Part shown: piece by piece, positions 9,555 to 22,400 of the stretch | Position numbering within the stretch: position 1 is the stretch's first letter | Layout of the letters: each line of letters opens with the position of its first letter | Assembly: GCA_035222895.1 (NCBI GenBank) | Contig: JAVYIG010000604.1 | Span: 62,001 to 126,000, forward strand | Direction: 5' to 3' | From: Strongylocentrotus droebachiensis | Lineage: Eukaryota > Echinodermata > Echinoidea > Camarodonta > Strongylocentrotidae | DNA length: 64,000 nucleotides | Program-made: the position numbers and the translations under genes | The notes under the pieces: model-generated | The model's input: the letters and a program-made list of their open reading frames with translations, nothing else | Database searches by the model: none | Told to the model about the DNA's origin: nothing

Positions 9555-12500
9555 CTCAGACTGAAATCAAAAGATACAAGTTTAATAGTGAAATGATTAA
9601 TTCAGTACCTTATGGGTGACATATGTTACTAAATGTCCTTCTGCTTTATAAGCCCAATTATGAGATTAAGAAGAGAGATATTTTCAGTTATTTTGTGTAC
9701 CAAAACAAACATAGAAAGATCCGACATTACATAATCACAGTAGTATGACTAAATCACAACTTTGATATTGCTTTAATATACACTTTCTACTTTCAAATAT
9801 TCTTAACTTTCTTAGTGTTTATCCTATTGTGTAAGAATTTCTCAATCATTTTTCCCTCCAGCTGTCATTCTAAGCAACAACAACCCATCAGGTTTAGATT
9901 GATCTGTAAACATGTGAATCTTTCTTTTAAAGTGACTCGTTAACATTGATTGATTTTGAAACAATGCTGCAATCATAATTATAAACCTTTAGGTCAGTCA
10001 GGAATCAATGACTTTCACAAGCCGATTGCCTGTCTGATTATCAAGATATTTATGATTGGAATGATTGGAAATCAATTTCATTTTTTCGTTTACTTAACGG
10101 TTTTTTATAACACTACAGTCTATTTGGGAAAATGAATATGGTAAAACCAGTCACTCAAAGTTTACTTTCTTGAGGCACTTCATGATCATTTTGAAGCGCA
10201 ACTTTTTTAGGGCTTCAATATTACACCATATCACAGACACTGATAACACGTAGGGCTATGCATCTCAGAATTACCATTGTTAAACGATGCCTTAAAGATA
10301 AAGACCAGTTATGGTCATGCGATTGCATTGTGAAAGAAACGTTGAGGAATCGATCAGAAAAGGTTAATCATCTAGCATATAAGTATTGGTGTGTACTGCA
10401 AGGCTCTGGAATCATCAAAATGATAAGAAATTTGGCCCAGTCTTCATAAAGTTACAAGCACTGTACACAGAAAGATGTATATGGGACTACGCACACGTGC
10501 GTGACACGTGCTTTTATCTCTCACAGTCCAATAGATAAACAAATTTACCAAATATATCAATTGGTAGGCGGTTTCCTGGCAATTTTTTTATCATGTATAG
10601 GCAAAACATATTCTTTCACATGATTGGTAATGGAGCTTCCATTTCATTTTTTGAGAGGGGGGTGTTTGCAAAACTAGTCTATACCTTTAAGCTAAGCTAA
10701 TATGAACTCACCCCTTGGCAAGCTTGAGTTTCTCTGTGACCTCTGGATGCTGTGCTTCCTCACTCCCCCATGGAGTTGAGAAGTCCATCTGTGCACAAAA
10801 TAATACAAATCAATTGTGATTACTTTAAAATGTTGATATATTTGGATGCCCCTGTGAAAATATAGGTCCTAAAACACTTCTGCTTTCGAGAAATTGAATA
10901 ATCAAAAATTTACTGGTGCTCCCGGTATATTTCAAATAGCGCCTAAGGCCATTCCATGGTAGCTGCGACCATGAAAATCTCAGAATATGCAGTTCTGATA
11001 TATAATCTCAGCCGTCTTGAGAGGGAGCTATAAAACATAAAGAGTTTATTATTTACAATTTCATTACTTTAGACTCGATTTCAACTGCGACAACGATCAT
11101 TGAATATTGTAAAATTGCATGGGCTTCTAATATGTTCATTTGAACTAAATTCATGACCCCTCACCAAAACTTTGTATTACCTTTAATACTCAATAGTTTT
11201 GAACATTTCCAGTGAATTTTGTTTACCTGGGACCACCATAATTAGCTATTCTTCCGATTTATTTATCTGAAAAATACACATGGGTTATGTATATAAATAT
11301 AATTCCTTATTTGGTTTTAGTTTTGTAAATAATTACATATATAAACATTGAGCAAAAAAGTTTTTTCAATATGTGGATTTGAATAGGAGATATTTAATGT
11401 CAACATTTATACTTGTCCATGGAAAACTTGAAAACATAAATTTCAATGATCAGTGAAGGGGGATTCTTTCAAACTGTAGATTAAAAGATTAGGTTACCTT
11501 TCCTTCTGTACTTATGTTTAAATTTTAATCACAGTGGGTTTTTTAAAGTTTTTTTTATAAATATCGATAAAGATTATTCAAAATTAGGGAATGTTAGTAG
11601 GAAAAGTGCCAATGGCATACATTTTCATAGACCGAATGCTACCCCAAAAATAAATGGCTACTTCACTTTTTACAAATCGGCATATCATTCACATTTGCAC
11701 AGGAATTCTAGGGGTCACAATTACTATCACAACTTTATATTCAAGAGACCCTGCTAAAAATGGCCACATGAATCTCACATCTGGCCTTGATAACTAGGGT
11801 GGACTTTCATACCTTGTTTCCTGGTAATATGACAGGGTTCAAGGTGCGGAGTCGATTGATTGTCCTGGGAGGAGTGGTCAATCTGGCCGTACTACTGGAC
11901 ATGAGACGAGCAGACTTGGACGGGGATTGACGAGGGGACTTGCTGACCAGGCGACTGGGTGCTAAACCAAGGTAACGCATGTCCAGTTTCTCCAACATGC
12001 TCTTCCCCTTCTCACCAGACACTGCACACAGCACTTGGAGCACTGCATCAAGTTGTTTCCTAAAAGATATTCACGAGACCAACATTTGTGTAATGAATGT
12101 AATGGAAAATTAGAATCATATTTGTCATGATAAATGAGTAATGCTCCTCTTTAAAATACATTCTTTAATCGATCATACCATTTGGTGCTGAGGGCATGAG
12201 TTCTGACATCGTCAACAGACAACTCTAAAATGCATCGTTCATCCACAAATCTCAAAGATGTATAAGGACTGTTCAATGGTAAATTTTGGGATAAAAAACA
12301 AACAAAAAATAATTAAAGGATTTTGGAATGAACAAAGTTTGGAATTTTTAGAATTGAGTACATTTGTACTTCAGAAATTTGTTTGAGAAGTATATAAAAA
12401 ATTCCCTCTTACAGATTTGTTCTCATATTTAACTATTATCCTGCCATAATGAATACAGCCCAGTGCCACAGGGCTAATCCCAATTGTGCCAAGCCACAAG

Positions 12501-13399
12501 TCCCCCTGTGCCAAGTTTATTTTGAGATAATCTGATAATCTGATGGTGCGATCAATAGCGCGTGGGAAGCACTCAGCACAGTACAATGAGCATGAACAAT
12601 AACTGATATTACTAATGCGAGCATGCATGCATAAAGCAGCTAAGCTGTGGCTCGCTCGCGTGTATTTAGCAGCCAATCGTTAGCGCACTCACGTGTACAA
12701 AGCACTTTAACGGTAGCGTGCATGCGGCCTTATGGCAGGATATGAGTTAATCTGCAACATCAACCCTACAACAAATCTAGAAGAATCAATTCTCCAAAGA
12801 GTAAAAAATGTATCTCACTTGTTTGATTTGCTGCCTTCAAAGAGAATAAGCTTGCCAACCTGTCTGAAGCCCATGGCCTGTAGGATCTCTCTAGCCGTGT
12901 TCTCTACCCACATACTATGTATACCTGAATCATTGCATCGGAGCTGAATCTCAGGCATGTGCTTGGTGATAGACAGCTAAAGGGAAGTAGACGGAATAAA
13001 ACAACCATAGTTTTAAAAGATCATCTCATTCTAGTTTAAATGTCTGTATCCACTTCCATGCATTATTAACTTTCTCTGTTCACGTCGTTGGATGATTAGC
13101 ACATTGGCAGGTTAAGGTCATTAGTACCAAATTTTAAAAATCCATTGAGATGACTGCAGGATACGTTAGGAAAGTTTGGTAATCATTAATCATTTAAGCA
13201 CTGACGGTATATTTTGTGATACACAGGTGGAAACATTCTTTTCAAGAGGGCAAACAAAGCACCCATCACTTTGGCACTGATTATTCTAAAATGCACAAAG
13301 TGGGTCTTATCCATGTTTAAAGGTTTTGGGAATCATTTGTGCAAGTGCTATCTCTGTAGTGGCTTACTGTACATTGTAATCTTAATGTTCTTCACATAG

Positions 13400-13437
<38 letters not shown>

Positions 13438-16400
13438 GAGTTGCTCATCTGTAACAGGAGTGAGTATTAATTAAGCACCACAAAGAGAGAAGATGAGATG
13501 AAACAATCTAATTTTCCTACAGTTTTTCAACATGTGATCTAATGGTGGGGTTATAGACTTACAATGTCAATGAGACCTGATGTGAGCTTGTCGTGTTCAG
13601 CCAGTACCTTAGCCAGACAATGACTCACCTCTGTGTTGCTGGAGATGTCTGTTAATAAATGAAAAGATAGTCTAATTTGATAGAAATGTTAGTGAATAAA
13701 TCTTGCCAAATACCTATTTCAATGGGAAGTATAATTTTTCTTCCATATACAGAATAAATCATGTTTTACCCCTTCTAAACATATCGTTGAAGAAAATTTG
13801 CATGAAATAAACCACCAGAAAAAATAAGTTATTTGCATTTTGGAAAACATGCATCATTATCATAATTCATCTAACACTATAATGCTCTGAAAATAAATGC
13901 ACTATACCTGCAAATGTCTGATCACCGAATTGCAACCAGGTTTTGAAATAAATCTCTCTCCTTCTCCCTCTCTCTCACTTTATCTCTGCCTCTCTCTCTC
14001 TCTCTCCCTCTCTCATTACCAAACTGGTAAACTATCATGATCCAGCCGTCTTCACAACTCTCTGTCTCCATTTAGCCCTCTCCATAAGTCCTATCCCCTA
14101 GCATTACACTTTTCCCTCTTCATAAATATGTACTGAGGGGTGTTTCATAAAGCTGTGCTTAAAGCTACGCATGACTTTACGAATGACTTTACGAATGACT
14201 TGAATATGAAGAGCTAAATGGGATTCTCAAATCCTTTTAATTGCATAAGCTAAAGTTGAATTATGCAGAAGTAGATAAACCTTATCATAATTAACAACAC
14301 AATTTAATGCAAAGTGTATTTTTGGCTACAATTTAATTGAGATTATGGGAAATACAGTCACACTTTGTTAAAATGTCAGGAAAAACTTTGGGCATCCCAT
14401 TTGGCTCTCCATATTCAAATCATGTGTAAAGTCATTTGTAACTTTATGCACAGCTTTATGAAACACCCCCTGGTCATGCAGAATCCACCATGGCACCATG
14501 TATTCACCAATGAGAGCTTTGAATGCCTGGAGAGCAGGGTCAAGGAGAGCGTCTGGGTCCCAGGTCGGAAAGACCACAAAGGGCTCGTAGCTGGTTGGAC
14601 CGCGAGGCTGGAAGTGGAAGCCTAGGAGGTTGAGGAGAGGCGCGGCTGAAGGAGACCTGAAGACTTCAACCGGTAGGATCCAGGAAGGGAAAGGCCCACC
14701 CTCAGGACCCGAGAGAAGCTTCTTGGTTTGTTGTAGCTATATCAAGGATAAGAAAGGATAGAAAAATGAAGTGTTTGGCCTGATTGATGGACTTTTTGTT
14801 GTTGTTGAAATAAATCTGTATTCAGATACAAAATCATGGATAACATCATACATAAATATTTATAACAAGCACTTAACCACATGTTTAAATGAGATCAAAT
14901 TATATCTGTATTTACTTAAAAGAAGATTGTAGTTGCATTTCCTTTAAATCATTAATTATCTTCATCCACCTAGTAGTATTCACAACTGTTGTCTGAGTTT
15001 TATTTAACCTCAACTTCTAGTCTGTATTTTAACATAAACAAAAAATATTTGCTTATTATTTGATGATCTTAATTTTGTACAAATATCTAGAAAACAGATT
15101 GTATGACCATGATACTACACTGCAAGTACAACAAGGTCAATTTCTCACACTAGAGGAATTTCTACCTTAAACCCCTAGACGTAATACTTTACCTAACCCT
15201 AGACTGAGCTAAAAGCTTGATTGTCAATATAATCCAAAATATTTGATGCAATCAAGCCAGAACAAAATATCAGTGAGAGTAGTCAATTCAATACTTTTCT
15301 CAGAAATATGGGCTAAAATGAAATGCTTAGCCAAATTTGGTGTTCAGTTGAAGCTTTTGGCTGAGTAAATTTCCCCTAAATTTAAGACAGCTCCATAGCA
15401 GACTTAAGCAAATTATTTTGGAGGCCTTGATTGTTAGGCATATGGTTTTGATAAGCAGTCATTATAAGCTGCACACAATTACAGTAGCACACATTTAATG
15501 CGGCATCTTAATTGTGCATTATTTTGGATAAACAATGTGACGTCATAATGCTTATCAATAATCATTTTGCCTTAAAGTTGGCTTGCTGAAGTAAAATGCT
15601 CACATATAATCTGAGAACGAGTTTTAACTTGCTACTTATAGCCAAGTAAAATGCTAAGTTAAAGTAAAAACTGAATCTATGTACTGAATTGAATACAGCC
15701 CCAGATAACCAGAACATTGCCCTTTACACCTCCTCCTGTAACGATTCCTCTCTATGACATACACCCCACCCAACCCCCCCCCCCCCCTACAACAATTATC
15801 AAATTAAGAGTCCTAAAGTTGTGCTTAAATTCTATGTCAACAAAATACCAAGAATACCCCTTCTCCTCACACATAAAAATACAGCTGGAAATTAAAAAAT
15901 CACAAGTTAAGTTCATACCAGACTTAGGATGCAGTTCAGGACAGTTGGATAGTGAACATGGTGTGAGAGGGCTGAGGCCAGATGTGAACACAGCTTTGTA
16001 ATCAGGGCCGAGTCAGTCTTATCTGAAGAAAGAAAAAAAAAAAAAAAAAGATTAAAACAGGAAAAATTACAAATTTTGTACTAGCATCTTTGTTTAATCC
16101 TGATCTTTATTGGATGCTGCCAGCAGAGGATATGTGTTACTACTACAAATGTACTTTAATACTGAATGTTAAAACAGCAGCACTTTCCAACAAAAACAAA
16201 TATAATATAAATATAAAAATAATATCCAGTCTCTCTTGACTCATGCACTTTGGGTACTTTGTTGGTAACTTATTATTTGAAGGCTTGAAATACTCCAGTG
16301 CCTGTCAATATAAACAAAAAAGTACTGTGTTATGAGCGCTTAACAATTTCCTAAAAAATCTGCCCAATACAACGACAGCTGTATATATTTACATAAATGA

Positions 16401-19400
16401 TGATGATAAATGACATTGCTTTATATTCATTTATTAAGTCCATATATCCCATACTATAATGCTTCCCCATCAATTTGTAAATTATGAACCTAGGCTTCAA
16501 TTCTATAGCAGCCATTGTTGGCAAATATCGCATGCCCAGGAATAAATCCAACCAACTAACCATGTCTGTCACCTGTGTCCAAGGAGACAACTATAAATAA
16601 ATTCTTTTAGGGGCACCTAGAACAATTTAGTTGCAATTCTGTATCGGATCCCTGATAATGTTAAGCCCTGGGTATATAGGATATCAAATTTAAGTCCTGA
16701 CAATCAAGAATTTGAACCCTAAATCTTCAGATTGAATATTCGAGCCAATAAGACCATGGGACTATACCAATACACTCCTGCCAACATTTGAAAATAAGAA
16801 TTAGGAATTTTTAGCACGGTATGCCTTCAAAAATAAGAAATTGCACTTGCAGCGACAGTGACAGTGTAACTGGCAATAAGCGGTAAATCTGTACCAAAAC
16901 TTTGCTGCTTGATCATGCAGCCATTCAACGCACGCAATACGTGAACTCTCGAATCGCGGCACCTGATAAAACAAACTTAATTTGGCTTTAGCACCAAAAA
17001 ACAAACAAAACAACAAAAACAAAAAAATTAGAATTTTGAAAAATTAGAATATTCCAAATTTTCAGGTCCTAAAAATCCAGAAAATCTTAATATTCCGGAT
17101 TATTCGGAAGGCCGGGTTACCAATGTCTTACCTTGAGGATCGTCCTCCCTGAGATTGAGAGCATCTTCCTTCATGGTGTCGAGCACATGTTTCTGAGTCT
17201 GGTTGAGTTGATGATCAACCATGGCATGCTTGATGGTCATTAGGTTGATATACTGATCAAACCCTATCACATGGAAAGCAGCCCAGTGACGTGCATCTTG
17301 GAACCTACATAGCCAAACAAGAAAGTCAGGATTGTCAATATTCAGTCAAAATACATTAACAAATTGATGATAACAGGCCTGATAATTACCCGATTTAAAT
17401 TGTTTTCCCGATTTTTTCCTGATTTTTTTCTCTCTTTTTTCTTCCTGATTTTCCCCTTATTTTCTTACTCATAAGGGGGGGGGGGAATGTTGTTAGATGC
17501 CAATTTCTTTCCCCAAATCCCTTTTTTTTTAACTCAAGGGGGGGAAGGTTGAGGAATTTTTTTTTTTTTTTTTTAGTGCTCACTATCACCCCTGTGATAA
17601 ACTAGCTAACATTGTAATATGAATGTACTCCTCTTCTCATACTCAGAACAAAAATAGTTGTAGAAGCTTAATAGTCAAATACTTTTTGAATATGTGAATC
17701 ACATAGTCATACATTTTTGAATAAATGTAGAATTATAGATTAAAATGCTTGTATTTTTGTGCATTTCATGAATTGTAGGGTCGCAAAAAAAGAGGAGAGA
17801 GGAAGGGGAAGGAGATGTAGGAGGATGATGGAGAAGTGGGAGCAGGAATTGGATGAGACAGAATAAAATTCAAAATGATTCACCTATTGTCTTGCTTGAT
17901 TGCCTGTTTAGCTGCTTGGACAGCTTGAGAGACCATAGTACCTTCTTGAAGAGCAAGGTAGAAGTGATGATAAAACTTATTCCTGACTAGATCATTGACT
18001 GCCCATAACATCACCAGAACACACTGAGCACCTTCAAACAAAATTGATAATAGAACATCTTTAAACTAGGTATGCTTCAAGATCTGACTTACAAAATTCC
18101 TTCAGTAACCACTAATTGTATTCAACGACTTAAAGATACACAGGAAAAAAATAAGATTACCCCAATAATAGATTTAACTAGATGGATCTTCAACTGCGCG
18201 CAGTCTAAAATGATGCCTCTGCCATAGAGCGATTTACAACCCAAAAGAGAAGCAATTTTTCAAATCCAAATTTGATTGTAATCCATCAACAGGTTCTCAA
18301 AATATTGTGATCTCAAGCTATTTTCCATATGCATGGCTTTGCAAGATGATACATATCCGGAGTTTGATAGTTATCCATCTCTGTCGGTTTTAATGATAAT
18401 GCGATTACTTAAGCCATTTTTTGCATATATAATGAGCCCCATGACTTTTGACCTTTGACCTCATGACCCCAAATTACTTCTCAGTTCATTGGCCCAGCAA
18501 GATATATACATGTCCTGAGTCGATGGTAATCTGTCCATCGGTTTTAATGATGTCACCATGAGCTATTTTTTCATACATAATGAGCCATGTGACATTTGAC
18601 CTTGTGACCCAAAAATCTAATAAGTTGATTGGCTCTGCAAGATACATACATGTACATGACCCAAGTTTGGCGGAATCCATCTAACAGTTCTTGAGATAAC
18701 GAGATCACGAGAACAGGATGTACGGACAGACCGACAACCCGAAAACATAATGCCTCTGTCGTTGCGGAGGCATAAAATTATAATGTATCCATAAAGTTAA
18801 TTTTTTTTAAACAATTCCTTTTAATAATGAGGAGGTAGAGAGCAAAATAAATATATAATTATATATAATTAATACAATTTGCTTCTGAATATATAAAGTA
18901 CAAAATTCAATAACATTTAAAAAAAAACTATTCAAGAATTCAAGATTATATACATGCATCCTTCATACCATTGAAGAACTTATTTCTTTCAAAATATTGA
19001 TTTTTCAGTACAAACCTGCAGCTATGAATGCAAGGGGTAGATCAAGATTAACAGTCCGATGCCTGTTACCATAGCAACAGCTGAGTACCACTAGTTGACT
19101 GCAGAGCTTCATGCCGAGCACATCCTGAACCACAATCTGGTATGCACCTTCTGGATACACCCCATCCTCTATGGGCTGGGTAGTGGGATTGGGGGAGCAT
19201 GCAAGCACCCCATCCTCCCAGGAACCGTAGAGAGCAAGGTGGATAAGGGTCGCTGTGGGTAACTTGGACAAGATGGCTTCCTTGGTGACCTTTGACCCTA
19301 GGAAGGGTTCGGTGTGAAGGTAGTCTGCAATCTTGTGGGTTTCCATCTGTGCGATATCCAGATCTGAGTCCGGCTTCCAGATCTGCAAGAACCCAAGCAA

Positions 19401-22400
19401 ACATCACCTTACTCTTTGTTCAGTTACATGGAAAATTCTTAATTTTTCTTGTGCAGTCAGACAGCAGCACCTACATGTACATGAATGTTATTGAGGCTTA
19501 CAACATCTCATTCGCGAATTTGACTGATTTTGCATGCACTAGCTGAACTGAATGTGATTTTTACAGTGATTTAGCATTGTTGCGCTTTCATGAAGATACA
19601 GAGCTTTATCTTCAGTAGTCATGGCAGAATGCATAGTTTCAGATTCCTAAAAATTTGCCCTTTATTTCTAATATCTAATTTAACATAATTCATCATTTTT
19701 CAAGTATTGTTTTCACAATATGAATTGACTGTAATAGTGCACATTTCTCATCAGTGACTTTGCATCGTGATTTGTGTTTGTGGTTCCTGATCAAGCTACA
19801 AAAGCAAATCGTATATTCAAATTGGTTTACCAGAAAAATCATTCCAGTGAAACAAATATGTCGAATCGAAATTGATGCAAAGTCGTATTCTTGAAAAAAA
19901 TTGAACAAATTTAATCTGAAATACAAAATATTTATGTTTAAAAAACGTTTAAATGACAAATAACTACGTAATACATTCCTGTATATCAATCAGTACTTTC
20001 AAATAATTTTCCCTAAGTAAAAATATATAGATCTTTCATTTAAACTGAGAAAATGCTATAAAGCTGATGACAGAGCGAGGTTGCATCCACATAAATTCTC
20101 ATACCAATGCTTACCTAATAAGACTTACCTTACCATGAAGTCTCATCTTCTCCGGTAGTGTTGGGTTGCCCATGACAACGATACCAGCTATCCCCTCCCT
20201 CTGGCGGTACATCCCCATGACACCATCCCTGACAGACGGTACCTCTCCCCCGCTCCATGTCTTGCTGATGAGTGTACTCCCTCTGATGCAACCCTCCCTC
20301 ACCCTCCGCTCCTCCAGCGCCAGGACAGGGTTCCTACCATCCGGAGCCGTGTCATGGAAGGTGCTGTCAAAGGCCACATGGCTAGGGTTGGGTGCCTTGG
20401 TGGCAGCCATCTCTGGGGCCACTTTGACTGTTTTCCTGATGGGCTGGTGAGGGAGACTGGACTGAGACACTACCACACGGTTCATGTGATCCAGGTAGAT
20501 TGGGGAGGTAGGGTTGGCCTTGGTATGTGGAACACCTAGAAGGTGGATCCATAGCAAAACACAAAATTAGCTTTACAAATCAAGGAATTAAATAATCAGA
20601 TTTACCTGAAATTCAATTCATTATTCATTAGTTATTATTTCTCTACTCTCACTAAAATCAGCTAGCTCAGAGGAGATTCCTATGCAAAATTTCCAAAGGG
20701 TATTAATTACACTGTAGTATCAGCAATAATTTTAAGGTGGAGATACCAAATTGTAGGTAAAAGTTTCAGTGTTGCACCATGTTATTCTTTCAAAGGGCAC
20801 TGAAAAGGACAGTGAGTTCCACAAAGAGCTCTTGTTCTCAACGCTTCAATCAGTATGCTCCGATCGTCTTCAGAGAATGACATATAATACTGTCAGCAAT
20901 GTCCCCACAGTAAATCTGCTATCATCATTACATCATCATCACAATAAAAACATGAGTCAGTATCATACACATTGCTTGTAGTTGGCTCACCTGAGATCTG
21001 AGATGCCTGGTCATCAGCAGCAGAGTCTGCCAGGTAGAGATCATTGATGTTAGGTTGGTTGCTGATCAGATGCTGCAGAACCATGAGAGACGGGATAGAG
21101 GTCACATTCAGGGTCTCTCCTAGCTGGTGACCTTCGACATCAGTCAGTGAGGCAAACGAGAGCTGCGTCAACACACCATTAGGAACTATGATGACCTCAC
21201 CTTCAGTCACATGTTCAGCGATTGGCTCCCAAAGGAAGTGGTACAGTGTCCTTAGAGGATCAGACGTGGTCTTTGCAACAGGGGTGCCTGGTGCACTGTA
21301 AGCTCTAGATGTGAAGCTCACAGGTGAATAATTCTTTGACATTGACTTGAAGTAGAGTTGCATTTTGTATGTCTCTGAGTCCAGCATGGGGAGTGCTCTG
21401 TATTCACAGTCATACATACTCTGAAGCACACCCTCACTGGAGTGAATAGAGGACACCAGGTCTTTGAGATACTCTGAGGATCTCAACCTTCCCTCTGGAA
21501 TTTCTCTCACAAAGTGGACACAACCCTCATTAGGTTTAAGCACCCATGTGAGAACTCCAAGATCAGTTACATCATAGTATACAACAGTACTTGACTGAGA
21601 ATTGACTAGCTTACAGATATCTTGGAATGTCAGAGTATTGTTCCGATCAACAATGCCATCTCTTGTCTGTTTGGCGAGTATTTCATGGAAGCTAAGACTG
21701 TTTTGTTCTTCAGCATGCTCTAGAGCTTCGTAGTTCCTCTGAAGCCGGCAAAGGCTTATCTTCAAGATGGAGGAGCTACGCAGAAGGCACTGCTGAATCT
21801 CTTCAGGGACTACTGTCCCATCTTCCTCATGGACCATCTGTACTCTCTGGCAATACTTGATACTTTCCTCACACAAGAACCTGGCCTTCTCAATGTTCTT
21901 CTCCTCGTCTGACTGAACAAGAACTTCCGCTAGCTTAGAGGCTGCTTTTTGTAGGTGTTCTGATAGTTTAGTCCTTTCTGCAAGGTTCAATGCCTGTTCA
22001 TAGTAGTACTCCGATTGCATCACCCTTTCTTGACCTTGATAGAAGTCTCCTATGTCCATGAGAGCTTCACATTCAGTGTAGAACTCATCTAGCTTCCTAC
22101 TCACTCGGAGATACTTCTCCAAGCATTTAAATGCCTCCTCATAATTCTCCCTTTCAATAAATAGCTTGGCAAGGTTTTTCAGTGCAGAGGCAACCATTTG
22201 CAAGTACTTAAACTTCTCTGCAATGGCATGCTGTTGTTCATAGAAAGATTGAGCTAGTGTGTAATTACAAAGCCGGTGGTACACCCTGCCTAGACAACCA
22301 TACGCCCGAGCTATCCCAGACTTGTCATTCTTGGCCTTACTCACAACAAGGTATTCCTGGTAGTGCTTGAGAGCAGTTGCATAGTCTTCCAAACCTTCCC

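Noticed and set aside
12430..12740. Less AT-rich segment of TPR-CHAT intron 12 as a hidden exon
   Set aside because: No splice-site pair in the required phase; exons 12 and 13 join directly (AA|G) and continue the domain.
19066..19407. Second open frame overlapping the CHAT exon
   Set aside because: It is in the wrong frame; the frame giving LIHLALYG and LVVLSCC fits the splice phases and the family.
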